A DNA stretch of 64,000 bases from Geotrypetes seraphini (lineage: Eukaryota; Chordata; Amphibia; Gymnophiona; Dermophiidae), in the NCBI RefSeq assembly GCF_902459505.1, contig NC_047084.1:482586023-482650022 (forward strand), in the 5' to 3' direction. Every line of letters begins with the position of its first letter. Positions within the stretch are counted from its first letter, which is position 1. A program made the translations under genes and the position numbers. Below, one piece after another: positions 51,348-61,664 of this stretch. The notes beneath the pieces were generated by a model, which saw only the letters and a list, made by a program, of their open reading frames with translations, had not been told where the DNA came from and made no database searches.

Positions 51348-51493
51348 CCCCCTCCTTTATTAACACATAGCGTGGGTTTTTAGCTGGCAGCGGCAGTAAC
51401 TGCTCCGATGCTCATAGGAATCCTATGAGCGTCAGAGCAGTTTCCACCGCTTTGGGCGCTAAAACCCACGCTACGCATTAGTAAAGGAGAGGG
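51348..51493. mobile_element. PIF/Harbinger-like MITE, CCCCCTCCTTTA subfamily
   Basis: Begins CCCCCTCCTTTATTAACAC and ends ATTAGTAAAGGAGAGGG; inner palindrome GCTCATAGGAATCCTATGAGC. TAA precedes it. The variant ends (CCCCCTC rather than GGGCTCC) are shared with 54555 and 58247. Confidence 0.7.
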
Positions 51494-51494
51494 A

Positions 51495-52020
51495 ATAGTT
51501 TTAACCATTTTCCTGAATTGAAGTAAACTAGAAACATTCTTATTTCCACAGGCAATGCGTTCCACAATATTACTCCCTGCACAGTAATCGTAGAGTGACA
51601 GATGCTAACTAGCTTTATATGTTTTATAGATGGAAGCTCTAAACAAATCTTATTTTCAGAACGTAGTGCTCGAGACGGTACATCTGCAAATGTCGTTCAA
51701 CAACTTGAAAAATCAAACATACAGTTCTGAACTCAATTCGAGAGGCAATAGGCAACCAATAAAGATCCTGCAAAATGGGTGTAACGTAATTGAACTTTGA
51801 AGCGCCCACAATCACGCATGCGGCAGCGTTTTGCGCCAACTGTAACGCTTGAATCTTATACTTAGGCAAACCCAAGTAAAGAGAATTACAGTAATCAAAA
51901 ATAGGTATTATTTGGAATTTGTTTTCTTTGTCATGTTCATATATGCACTTTAGAAAATTGTTAAAATCTACTCTAAGATTTTTAGGAAACTAATTATTAC
52001 AATGGTTATTTTGAAGATCA
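51495..52020 (-). mobile_element. L2-like LINE fragment
   Basis: The frame 51639-51875 reads GLPKYKIQALQLAQNAAACV, FNYVTPILQDLYWLPIASRI and EFRTVCLIFQVV, a post-thumb segment; upstream DYCNSLYLGL is in frame. It is a different subfamily from the LINE at 7148. Confidence 0.8.
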
Positions 52021-52043
52021 CTGTTGTACAGTTTCTTGGTCTT

Positions 52044-52702
52044 TTTTTTTCAATATCTTTATTCATTTTGAAGCCATAAGTAAGTGCAACATATAATACA
52101 ATCATATTACACTATAAAAGCACTTAAATACAATTAAAATTGTAATCTATGACAAATAGATATATCACCCCCTCCCCCATAATTATATTCAAAAAGCACA
52201 CTCAAATTAAGAAATTAAAAATATGTTCCAGCCCACCCTGGACGTGTATGACCAAAGGCCATAATCAGCAATCACTCTTTGCAAAACTTTGTCAATGGCT
52301 CCCAAATCTTCAGAAACTTTTTGTAATGTCCCTGTTGTATAGCCATAATACGTTCCATTTTAAAAACGTGACAGAGAGACTCCCACCAAAAGGTATAGTT
52401 CAATCTATCCCAGTTTTTCCAATTCCTTAAAATAAGCTATATGGCAACCCCTGTCATAATAAAGAGAAGTTTATTATTGTGAGATGATATTTGGCTTTTA
52501 GCTCTCATCATAGTGCCAAATAGCACAGTGTCATATGTTAGTGCCACTGGGTTTACCAGTACTTTGTTCACCTGATCCCAAATGGATCTCCAAAATTGAA
52601 GTATCAAGGGACAATAATATAAATGATCCAATGTCCCAGGTTCAAGATGGCAGTGCCATCTATCTAATTTCTGTAATCTAACCGGAGTCCAATATGCTCT
52701 AT
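52044..52702 (-). mobile_element. L1, 5'-truncated, with 13-bp target duplication
   Basis: The minus strand gives LYYCPLILQFWRSIWDQVNK, LTYDTVLFGTMMRAKSQISS and HNNKLLFIMTGVAI, nearly the same as 22961-23368. T-run at 52044-52050 is the poly-A. Duplication GTTTCTTGGTCTT is perfect (52031-52043 and 52703-52715). Length 659 bp. Confidence 0.92.
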
Positions 52703-52715
52703 GTTTCTTGGTCTT

Positions 52716-52771
52716 AACCGCATCAGTGTGAGCGGTTTTGCAGTCTAGAAATGCAATGTAATGTAATGATA
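52716..52771 (+). mobile_element. LINE tail with ATGTA units
   Basis: GAGCGGTTTTGCAGTCTAGA followed by AATGCAATGTAATGTAATG is the 3' end of an L2-like LINE on the plus strand. The L1 at 52044-52702 appears to have inserted into it. Confidence 0.55.
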
Positions 52772-53222
52772 ATCCCTCTATATATGCGCCTAAAACTTAG
52801 GTGCCAACTAGTGTGGCACTAAGTGCGATTCCCTAAAAGTTAGGTGCACTTTACAGAATCATACATAGTGCCCCTTAAGTGGCCTTAGGCATCGCTAGAC
52901 ATCCTAATTTTAGGCGTACCCTATTTATGCCAGGGTTTTCTTGGCATAAATGCATACATCTAAGTTTGGTGCACAACAGTGCCTGTGTCCAAAACAGGCA
53001 CCTACATGCAAAACACGCCTACAGTCTGCCCCTAACCATGTCTACTTTGTCATAGGCGCCTTGGACTAGGCGCCTGCCTCAAAGTGTGCTAGGCGCCTAA
53101 CATCCAATTAAACGCAATTTACGTCAATTACAAGGTGCTAATTGTCAATTATTGGTGCCGATTGAGTCTATTAAACAAGTTAGGTGCCTACGTTTAGACA
53201 GACTACATAGAATTTTCCGGTT
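52772..53222. mobile_element. Palindromic element with GGCGCC words
   Basis: Begins ATATATGCGCCTAAAACTTA and ends TAGAATTTTCC. Repeated inverted words GTTAGGTGC, AGGCGCCT and TAGGTGCCT run through it. Similar in style to 32212-32900 but a separate family. No clear target duplication. Confidence 0.5.
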
Positions 53223-53612
53223 GGTGCACATCATCTCAGCACGTAAGTTGCCATTTACATAATCTTCCCCAATATTTAAGGTGTGGCACAACAATAAATT
53301 TCTGACAGGGAGTGATGATCTTTTCTGTTTTGTTCACAAAGCCTGCCTCAATAATTCTTAAACTAATGTGATTGCCGTGTTAGCCCATTTTAAAGATAAC
53401 AGAAATAAAACAGAACCCCCCCCCCAGAAATAAAACAGAAAAAAAAGAAAGGAGAATAAGGTAATCTTTAACTTAAAACATTTTTGACAAGCATTCCAAG
53501 GCAGAACCTTCTTCAGGTCAGGTATGAGCAAGAGATGACAAGTACTGAGGGAAAAGAAGGTGGGGGAAGGAGGTAGTTGTTTGTCACCTCTCTTCTTCCA
53601 TCTAGCCCTTGA
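53223..53612. other. No recognised feature
   Basis: Contains a duplicated short piece AGAAATAAAACAGAA (near 53400 and 53427) with a C-run between. Nothing else assignable. Confidence 0.4.
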
Positions 53613-53990
53613 GAACATAAGAAGATAGACTAAAGGTCCATCAAGCCCAGTATCCTGTTTCCAAAAGTGGCCAACCCTAGCTAGATCCTAAGTAGCAAAA
53701 CAGATTCTATGCTGCTTGTCCTAGGAATAAGCAATAGACTTCCCCAAACCATTTCAATAATGGCCTTTGAACTTCTCTTTTAGGAAATTATCCAAGCCTT
53801 TTTTAAACCCCACTAAGCTAACCGATGTCACCACATTCGCCGGCAATGAAATCCAGAGCTTAACTATACGTTGTATGAAGAAATATTTTCTCCGGTTTGT
53901 TTTAAATCTACTACTTAGTAGTTTCATTGAATGCCCCCTAGTCCTAGTATTTTTGGATTCCTTCATTGGAATGCTTTCTCTCTCTCTTTA
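53613..53990 (-). mobile_element. CR1 LINE 3' end
   Basis: The frame 53754-53966 gives TRTRGHSMKLLSSRFKTNRR, KYFFIQRIVKLWISLPANVV and GFKKGLDNFLKEKFKGHY with its stop. The 3' untranslated region (GGATACTGGGCTTGATGGAC on the minus strand) and a tail TCTTCTTATGTTCTC follow. Confidence 0.88.
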
Positions 53991-54012
53991 TTTATTGATG
54001 ATATATATATAT

Positions 54013-54185
54013 CAGGGGTCTCAAAGTCCCTCTTCGAGGGTCGCAATCCAGTTGGGTTTTCAGGATTTCTCTAATGAATATGCATGAGATCTATGTGCAT
54101 GCGCTGCTTTCAATGCATATTCATTGGGGAAATCCTGAAAACCTGACTGGATTGCGGCCCTCAAGGAGGGACTTTGAGATCCCTG
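54013..54185. mobile_element. Foldback hAT MITE in an AT repeat
   Basis: Starts CAGGGGTCTCAAAGTCCC and ends GGGACTTTGAGATCCCTG. The flanks are AT dinucleotide repeats, so the duplication ATATATAT is not informative. Very similar to 45626-45798. Confidence 0.85.
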
Positions 54186-54204
54186 ATATATATATATATA
54201 GATA

Positions 54205-54525
54205 CAGCAGACCCTAAATATTTGCGGGGGTTAGGGGCAAAGTGGGCCCGCAAATATTGAAAAATCGCAGATAATTTTTAGGGCCGGCTCTGACCCACCC
54301 CGCCTCCCTCCTGTGTCTCGAGACTACAATGGGAACTCACAGCAGCCATTTTGATGACGGCTCTGCACGGGGCAGGAGCGTAGGACGATTGATCCTGCCC
54401 CGTGTCACCGCTAGACCACCAGGTAAGGTCTGGGGAAGGTCTAATGCAGAGTTTTGTTTAAAAAACAAAAATCGCGAATAATCAAATCCGTGGGTACTGA
54501 AACCACAGATTCGGAGGGGTTACTG
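54205..54525. mobile_element. pogo/Tigger-like MITE, 321 bp
   Basis: Ends CAGCAGACCCTAAATATTTG and, inverted, CAGTAACCCCTCCGAATCTG with TA on both sides (54203-54204, 54526-54527). Subterminal CGCAGATAATTT and CGCGAATAATC fit the pogo/Tigger style. The inner part TCACAGCAGCCATTTTGATG also occurs, inverted, at 1088-1212. Confidence 0.8.
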
Positions 54526-54554
54526 TATCTACAAGTATATCTATTAAACTATAA

Positions 54555-54729
54555 TCCCCCCTTTTACACACTGCAAAAGCGGTTTTAGCAGAGGCTGGCC
54601 GCTGAATGCTCTGTGCTGCTCCCAACGCTCATAGGAGCTCTGTGACCATCGGGAGCAATGCAGAGAATTCAGTCTGCTGTGCTAAAAACCACTTTTGCGG
54701 TATTATAAAAAGAGGCGGGAGGGAGGGGG
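54555..54729. mobile_element. PIF/Harbinger-like MITE, CCCCC subfamily
   Basis: Begins TCCCCCCTTTTACACACTGC and ends with AAAGAGGCGGGAGGGAGGG; inner AAAAGCGGTTTTAGC faces GCTAAAAACCACTTTTG. TAA on both sides. The right end carries extra G-rich bases. Confidence 0.65.
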
Positions 54730-54734
54730 TAAAC

Positions 54735-54760
54735 GTGTGTGTGTGTGTGTATGTGTACAT
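54735..54760 (+). repeat. GT microsatellite
   Basis: GTGTGTGTGTGTGTATGTG directly after the MITE, followed by short ATATAT. Confidence 0.85.
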
Positions 54761-54894
54761 GCACGTGTGCATATATATATCACTTTAGTTCCATTTCTTT
54801 TTTGTTTCTGTTTTATTTTTATTATCAGTAATTGTTATTTCATTTATCTTTCTGACCTCTGCTCTTTATCGGACTGTTGTGGCTTGAGAATTAT

Positions 54895-55135
54895 CCATAG
54901 AGAACCCCAGATCTCGCTTTCGAGTGGCAAAGCCCCAGCTGGGCCTCCTATTGCGGATGAAAGGTCTGCATCATTTTCATCCGTGTGCATACCTTTTCCA
55001 TTTGCAATTCTCTTTGGTGAAACTCATCTGCCACTTTATTGCCTCCTCGCCTAGTTTTATGAGGTTCTCTGCAGTTCTTTACAACTCGTTTAGTGTTGAT
55101 TATTTGAGACATCTGAAAAGATTCTCAAGCTTGTC
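54895..55135 (-). mobile_element. Old CR1-like fragment
   Basis: ACTCATCTGCCACTTTATTG, then CGCCTAGTTTTATGAGGTTC, TCTGCAGTTCTTTACAACTC aligns by eye with the antisense of CR1 around KWQMKFN-KCK at 8515-8620. Heavily diverged. Confidence 0.45.
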
Positions 55136-55318
55136 GTGGCTCAGGTAAGTGTGGGATGCCACAATTTCTTTTCCTGCACTGTGAAAATCAGAGGAAAATT
55201 TTTGAGGTGCGAGGGGGAAATTTTCAGGTTGATTCATTTGGTTTCCTTTTCCTCATTTTTTTTTTCTTTCGTTTTAGCATGTGCTATTTCATGTTAGTGC
55301 ACACTGTGTAGTGTGTAT

Positions 55319-56908
55319 TAGTGCTGCCCAATTCAGGAAAAAATATTTCGGTTCGATTCAATTCAGCCTATTTAATCGATTATTCGATTCGATTTTCTTG
55401 GTGGGTTTATTTTATAGCCTCTTCACCCCTTTTATAGCTTCTTTACCCCCTTTGCCCTCTCCTAACCACACTGGCGCTGTGGTGTAAACAAAATAAACAA
55501 ACAAAAAAGACTTTTCCTCTCTCTGTTAAATCTTAGCTCACGTTCGCGGTCTAACACCACCTCTGGCAGGATACACATTTCAAATCTGACATATTGTAAT
55601 CACAAAATAGAAAATAAAATTACTTTTTTCTACCTTTTGTTGTCTGGTCATTATTCAGATCTTGTTGGTCCCAGACTCTGGTTGTCTTCTGATAACTCTC
55701 TTGCCAAGGTCTCCTTCTTTCTTCATGCTAACCATCTATCTTCTCTGTCCTCCCCTTCTGTTTCCCTTCCCTCCCCCGGAGGTCTGGCATCTTTCCTTTT
55801 TTTCGTGTCCTTCCCCAGATCCACCTTTTCTCAACTCCCCTTTCGTCCAGCATCTCTCCCTCCTTCCCCACCACCCCAGGTTCCACCAGCTCTCCCTTTC
55901 TCTTCCCAACTACCCTCCTATCCAGTATCTCTACCCCCCCCCCTTACCATCCCTTGTGTCCAACTTCTCTCTCTTTCTGTTCCTTCCCTCCCTAAATCCT
56001 ATTGTCCACCATCTCTCTCCCTATCCTGTTTTTAGATCTATTATTTCTTCTATCCCTCCCCCCATTTCCCCTCTCCCTCCCCATCTTCCTTCTCCCCCAA
56101 GTCCATCTCCCCCCTCCACCATCCATCTTCCCCCTCCATCTTCTCCCCATCTCTCATTCTCCAGTCCACCAACTCTAAGTCCATCTTCCCCCATCTCTGA
56201 CTCCCAACACAGAAGCCCAGAATTTGGCTGGCAGAGAGCAACACTCGTGCATTGTGGCACCTACCAAGAGCTCCGGGCGTTTCGCACAACGGACAAACAT
56301 TTTTCCAGTGAACTGCAGAAAACACGGCCTTGCAAAAGCCGAGTGAGAAGCGTCTCCGCACTTCAGCACTTCCAATGCGCTTGCACAGCTCCTCGGGAGC
56401 CCCCGTGCACCACCACATCACCCGGCGCTCACAGGGGCACGGGGCTCTGGCCGTCATGTGGCCGATGAAAGGCCAGCCACTGGCAGGACCCAGGAGAGCA
56501 GGTGCACGCCACTGAGCAGCAGCAGCAAGAGTGGTGCATGCAAGTGGCGGATCGGGGGGGCGTTTGCCCGGCTCCGGGAGAAGCATGAGCGTGCATGCGG
56601 GAAGATGAGGCACGGGCTTCTGCTGCCAGCCAGCCAATTAAAAATCACCTTCTTGCCGCTGTTCTGCACGCAGAGGTCCACTCGGCTTTCCCTCTGCCAC
56701 CGGAGTCCTTGCTTCTGAATGTAACTTCCGGTTTCGCAAAACCGGAAGTTACATTAGATGGAAGGATTCCGGTGGCAGAGGGAAAGCCTGAACGGGTCTC
56801 TAGCAAGGGGGCTGATGAATCGGTGAGTTCGATTTTTTTTTACAAAAACAAATCGATTCACCGAAGTGAATCAGTGAATTGATTTGAATCGCGAATCGGG
56901 CAGCCCTA
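55319..56908 (+). mobile_element. hAT-like element (TAGTGCTGCCCAATTC), 1.59 kb
   Basis: Begins TAGTGCTGCCCAATTCAGG, ends CGAATCGGGCAGCCCTA and has a perfect 8-bp duplication GTGTGTAT (55311-55318 and 56909-56916). Layout: terminal AATCGATT-type words, then TTATAGCCTCTTCACCCC, the shared block (55562-55727), a pyrimidine tract with loose repeats (to about 56215), a GC-rich part and a 34-bp hairpin GTAACTTCCGGTTTCG against its inverse at 56719-56755. No transposase; frames of up to 268 codons are low-complexity. Confidence 0.9.
55562..55727 (+). repeat. Shared inter-transposon block, copy 4
   Basis: GGATACACATTTCAAATCTG, TTGTAATCACAAAATAG, CCTTTTGTTGTCTGGTCAT, GGTTGTCTTCTGATAACTC and CTCCTTCTTTCTTCATG. 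Same relative position in its element as copy 2. Confidence 0.75.
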
Positions 56909-57065
56909 GTGTGTATGCTGAAACAAAATGATAATGAACATGCCTAGTTTGTTTTAATGCAGTGGGTGCAGATGCCATCTACTGTATGAAGGGTTTGGGC
57001 ATCCTGCGGTGGGCTGTCCATCCCCTCTGATCTTGAATCTGTCAGGTACAGGGCTTTGCAGGTCA

Positions 57066-57272
57066 GAACATAAAAACATAAGAATAGCCATACTGGGTTA
57101 GATCAATGGCTCATCTAATCCAGTATCCTGTTTTCACAGTAGCCAATCCAGGTCACAAGTACCTGGCAGAAACCTAAATAGTAACAACATTCCACGCTAC
57201 TGATTCCAGGGCAAACAGTGACTCCCCCTGTATCTATTTCAATAGCAGACTATGGACTTTTCCTCCAGAAAT
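57066..57272 (-). mobile_element. CR1 3' untranslated region and tail
   Basis: Tail units CATAAAAACATAAG and GATACTGGATTAG-type sequence on the minus strand, then AGTAGCGTGGAATGTTG, the antisense of TCTGATTCCACGCTAC-like CR1 ends. No coding part. Confidence 0.75.
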
Positions 57273-57340
57273 GTAAGAATAGTTGTCAGCCCTTGAGCCT
57301 TTAAGAGGACAGATTGGGGCTACAGCAATGTGTAGCATGG

Positions 57341-57738
57341 GTAACCTGACCATTAATTTTTTTTCCTCAAAACGGGACAAGACCCCGGACCCTCTCCCCC
57401 CCCCCGGTACCTTTTTTTAATCCCAGCAGCTGCCTCCTGTCCTGATGTTTTCCGGCAGCAACAGCGGCTGCCGTCAGTTATCACGGGATTCGCGAGAACT
57501 GACGGAAGCCATTCAGTGAGCGGCGCAGGACCAGGCAGACGCGCCGCTCTGCCGCTGCCGGAAGACATCAGGACAGGAGGCAGCCGTCGGGATTTAAAAA
57601 AAGGTACAGTGGGGGCTGTATTCACTACAGTACTTCAGCGGGTCCCTGAAAATGAGACATTTCGGCGTCTCAAAGCTGTGCTTGGGACAACGGGACAGGC
57701 TACCTAAAAACGGGATGGTCCCATTCAAAACGGGACGT
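57341..57738. mobile_element. hAT-like foldback (GTGACCGTACGTCCCG)
   Basis: Right end inverted reads GTGACCGTACGTCCCGTTTT; the left end is a diverged CCTGACC and AAAACGGGAC. Inner arms GGTACCTTTTTTTAATCCC and CTGCCTCCTGTCCTGATG pair with CATCAGGACAGGAGGCAG and GGGATTTAAAAAAAGGTAC (57411-57606). The flanks are not decisive. Confidence 0.6.
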
Positions 57739-57824
57739 ACGGTCACATTAATCATGGACCAAGGGACCATGAGGTTGGGCTGTGGAACAGCAAGAGCTGG
57801 ATCCTGGAGCAGCAGAGGCTAGAG

Positions 57825-58000
57825 CAGGGGTGGGCAACTCCGGTCCTCGAGGGCCGGAATCCAATCGGGTTTTCAGGATTTCCCCCCATGAATATGCATT
57901 GAAAGCAATGCACGCAAATAGATCGCATGCATATTCATTGGGGAAATTCTGAAAACCTGATTAGATTCCGGCCCTCGAGGACTGGAGTTGCCCATGTCTG
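57825..58000. mobile_element. Foldback hAT MITE, CAGGGGTGGGCAACTCC subfamily
   Basis: Starts CAGGGGTGGGCAACTCCGG and ends GGAGTTGCCCATGTCTG; flanks GGCTAGAG and GGATAGAT match at six of eight bases. Confidence 0.82.
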
Positions 58001-58246
58001 GGATAGATCCTTAAGATGAGGGAGAGAGAGACTAAGGGGAAAGGATGGGTTAGAGATAGGATTCTTAAACCAGGGGGGTCTAATAAGGGTTCTGGTGGGA
58101 AAAGGAGAAAAGAATGGAGGTCTGTAAGAAGGGAAGTACAATTTTAAATAATGAGTCTGGGAGGCCCCACCCAAAAACTGCTTGGGTCCTATTAACTGCT
58201 CAACCTGGTTATGCTTTTGCTTGGGCTGATGAAAACTTATCATTTA
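58001..58246. other. No recognised feature
   Basis: Short unassigned stretch. Confidence 0.35.
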
Positions 58247-58397
58247 CCCCCTCTTTTACTAAGGTGTGCTAACCAATTATCGCGCGCTAATCGAATTAGC
58301 ACGCACTAAATGCTAACACATCCATTGACTAACATGCACGCGTTAGTGTTTAGCGCGCACTAAATCGATGGATAGCGCACCTTAGTAAAACAGGGCC
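58247..58397. mobile_element. PIF/Harbinger-like MITE, 151 bp
   Basis: Begins CCCCCTCTTTTACTAAGG and ends CCTTAGTAAAACAGGGCC with TTA on both sides (58244-58246, 58398-58400). Inner GCGCGCTAATCGAATTAGC is CpG-rich. Confidence 0.78.
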
Positions 58398-58400
58398 TTA

Positions 58401-59357
58401 GTCTTTTACTTTTGCAACCTCAACTAGGTTAGACCCCTGAAATGAATGTTTACCTTGTCCCATGCCTTTTTTTTTTAAATTAAAACTGAAATAAGACAAT
58501 TTTACAAGAAATCTTGTTTCAGGAAAACAAAATGGCTCAATACAGAAAAAAAGGAAAAGAAAATGAAGCAAGCATAAAAAGCAAAGAAACGCAATATACT
58601 ACAAAAGCCATATCTTGTTAGACTTCAAAATTAAGAGGGCAGAAAAAAAAAAACCATATAGCGCTGAACCTTTTTTCTTTTTTTGTAATTTTCTGTGGTT
58701 ATAATCACAACCCACAGAAATTCCTCCCTCCCACACCCTGTGCCCAGCTACTGTTATATCAGCCTTTCAAATCGTACAGACTTTCCAGGGTTTGACAGTG
58801 ATGTTAGTGATTCTACCAGCCCCAAACTTTCCTCTATAGTGGGGGAAATAACAACTCACTTCACGTTTTTCTCACCAGCATGTTATAGCACATAGTAGTA
58901 AATGCAGAGGGTGCAAGTTTAAAGAATACCATCTAGTAATTTCTGTCAGGGGCCCTTCCAGCACTATGATACATGTTTGGAATAAGGGAATTACCAGTGA
59001 ATGAAATAAAACCACCATATGGCCTCATGTTGTTCTACATAGTGCAAGAGATTTAAAAAAAAAAAAAAAAAAAATTGTGAACACGGATGTTCTAGAATGA
59101 TTTCTTTCCCAAAAGCATTCTGCAGTATCGCTTACAAAAATGGTAAAAAGAAATGGACCAGGGACCAATCTCTATGGCCCACCAGTGGTAAAGCTTCTTT
59201 TCATGTTGTGAATAAGAATGCCACTTCCAAAACCCTTTGTCACCTCCCACTCAAGGAGCTTCTGAGCCCAGTCAGTCACTTAAGGGTCCGTTCCAAAGCC
59301 ATTCAGTTTGTTCATGATCTGCAACAAAGAAAAAGATAACAGGAATCTGCATATACT
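58401..59357. other. No recognised gene; A-rich
   Basis: Contains long A- and T-runs (58470, 58648, 59053). One of them may be the tail of an unrecognised retroposon. No gene signal. Confidence 0.35.
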
Positions 59358-59365
59358 CTCTACAC

Positions 59366-59655
59366 CAGTGGCCTCAAACTTGCGGCCCGCCAGGTACTCT
59401 TTTGAGACCCTCGGTATGTTTATCATAATCACAAGTAAAATAAAAGTTTCTTGATCATATGTCTCTTTAGTTATAAATGACAATATTATTATTAAGACTT
59501 AGCCAAAAAGGAAAGATGTATAAACTATAGAGAGTTTTACCTCATGCAAAATTGTTGTTTCTTTAATAAGACATTAACTTTTTTTTTCTGAGGCCCTCCA
59601 AGTACCTACAAATGCATAAGGTGGCCCTGCAAAGGGTTTGAGTTTGAGAACACTG
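59366..59655 (-). mobile_element. hAT MITE, CAGTGGTCTCAAA family, perfect target duplication
   Basis: Starts CAGTGGCCTCAAACTTGCGG and ends GAGTTTGAGAACACTG. Perfect 8-bp duplication CTCTACAC (59358-59365 and 59656-59663), which settles the hAT assignment of this family. Confidence 0.92.
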
Positions 59656-59663
59656 CTCTACAC

Positions 59664-60439
59664 CAACTGCTGGCCTTTCACAGGACAACTATCCTGCCCT
59701 CTCCATGCTACTTAAGGCACTGCTGTTCTGCAATCCTTCAGTTCTGTCACATTTCTCGCCATCCTCAGCAGCTCAAGATCAGCTTGGTTGCTTCATACCC
59801 TTCAAGACTCTCCTATATTTTGTGGTTCCAGTTGTGCCGTATGAGCTGTTGCTCAAAGACTGGTGGGATCGTTTCAGGAGCAAAAAGTAACAATGGATGG
59901 TACATGAGCATGAATGACTGAGGATATAGGATAGTATGAATAGATAAAGACTTCACAATGGAGCATGTTAAAGACACGGAATAGGACAGTAGGGAGGGCA
60001 GAAGACTCTAGGGCTAGGATTTTCAAAAACCCGCGTTAAAAAGCGACGGTCTTCTATCGCAGCCGTTTTGATACCGAATCTAAAAACCCAAAGCCTAAGC
60101 TTGGGGGTTTTTTTTTAGTTAGTTAAATAGCTGACTATTGGATAACTCGACTTCTTAAAACCAACTATTAAATATTTAATACAAATAAGTATTATCTTAA
60201 TCAATTCAATTTTAATCTTATCTCCCACAGTTCATTTCATTACAGTACTTTTACAACTTACCAAAACTTAATTTATTAATAAATAGAATAATTTAGTCAG
60301 TGAACCTAATCCCCATCAACTCACACTCACTTCCCAACTTTCACACACATACTACAGTCATTGTGATTACTTTTATCCAAAACTAGATTTTAGTTAGTTC
60401 ATTAGTCCATGATCATCTAGTCAGAGGCTTCAAACTAAG
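59664..60439. other. No recognised feature
   Basis: About 780 bases without an assignable gene or repeat. AGGATTTTCAAAAACCCGCG near 60015 looks like a transposon terminus but no partner is found. Confidence 0.35.
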
Positions 60440-60941
60440 AGTTGCACAACAGTCTAGCACATGAAAATCACAGTTTCTTAAACACCACCAGCAGGCCTCT
60501 CTGTCCTCATGATGATCCTAAAGATTTTGGTGAGGTTTTAGTATGAATGAAAGGGAATGTATGTGAATTATTTTGTATTATAGGTGAAGTTGTGATGTTG
60601 GTGAGCCTTGCAGATACAGCTCCTGAATCCGCCAGGTGGCGAAACACAGTCTTGTGTTGAACTGAATGCTTTATGAATTGAAGAACAGGACCGTCATGAG
60701 GACAGAGAGGCCTGCCGGTTGTGTTTAAGAAACTGCGATTCTCATGTGCTAGGGGTGTCAAAGTCCCTCCTCGAGGGCCGTAATCCAGTCGGGTTTTCAG
60801 GATTTCCCCAATGAATATGCATTGAAAGCAGTGCATGCACATAGATCTCATGCATATTCATTGGGGAAATCCTGAAAACCCGACTGGATTCCGGCCCTCG
60901 AGGACCGACTTTGACACCTGTGTCTAGACTGTTGTGCAACT
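60440..60941. repeat. Palindrome with a MITE in one arm
   Basis: Left arm 60440-60513 (GTTGCACAACAGTCTAGCAC to GGCCTCTCTGTCCTCATG) is repeated inverted at 60693-60941 (CATGAGGACAGAGAGGCC to CTAGACTGTTGTGCAAC). The right arm is split after CATGTGCTAG by the foldback MITE at about 60751-60920. The spacer is about 180 bp. Confidence 0.82.
60751..60920. mobile_element. Foldback hAT MITE in the palindrome arm
   Basis: AGGGGTGTCAAAGTCCC at the left and GACTTTGACACCTG at the right. The unbroken left arm of the palindrome (CTAGCACATG) gives the pre-insertion sequence; the duplicated bases include CTAG but the 8-bp edge is blurred by an indel. Confidence 0.85.
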
Positions 60942-61664
60942 CCACATAATCACCCTGGTTTGCGATACATTTTCTCACATCATTCTGCGTCACACCCTCT
61001 CGCCACTTTTCCCGCCCTAACCATTTTCCACAAAAATACTCATACGAAGGTGCGGAAACATTTTGAAGAACCCTTATATGAAATGTCCCATCCCTAACTG
61101 GCAAGTGCCTTGCAGTCCTGGTTTTAAGCTCTAATTTGTGGGTTTTGAGACAAGTTTAGTTGTGTGAGTTTTGAGAATGTATAATGGAGCTTGAGGTGTT
61201 GGCATTGGGGAATGGGTGGTTGGGGGTTCTAGAGATTATTATGTAATGTGTATTATTGTATTTTTATTCTACATCATTTCAGGTTTTCTGTTTGATAGAG
61301 GCACTAAGAAGCAAACAAATAAAAGAAATAAATTACATTGAAAGGGTTAATGGCCAGGTCCCAAACACTGCAAGCACCGGTTGTGAGTATCTTTATTAAT
61401 ATGGTTTTGCTGCAGTGGGAGCTTTTTTTCTTAGTCTTGTCACTGAAAAATACAACGCCTGCAAAACCATTTGAATAACGTTTCCACCTGGGTACTGGGA
61501 ACCTCACATCAGAAACAGGAATCAAGAAAAAAAAATGGCCAAAATTTGTTAAACAGGAAAAAAAAAGTGAAAATTTGACAAGGAATTTCAGTGATATGCG
61601 TATTCTGTAAATATTCATGAATCTTTCAAAGCGCATATTTGTAAAGTAAGTATACAAAAGAGCA
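60942..61664. other. No recognised feature
   Basis: A minus-strand frame near 60950-61100 contains KCIANQGDYVEL, which recalls the C-terminal WxKCxxxxGDYVE of mariner transposases. Without further support I leave it unassigned. Confidence 0.3.

Noticed and set aside
55662-56468. 268-codon frame rich in S, P and L
   Set aside because: Pyrimidine-rich interior of a hAT element with perfect target duplication; composition explains the open frame.
58400-58940. L1 or SINE tail suggested by A- and T-runs
   Set aside because: No target duplication and no sequence match to other L1 ends of the window.
60950-61104. mariner C-terminus (KCIANQGDYVEL)
   Set aside because: Only one short motif matches; the residues before it do not fit the family and no catalytic motif or inverted repeats are seen nearby.
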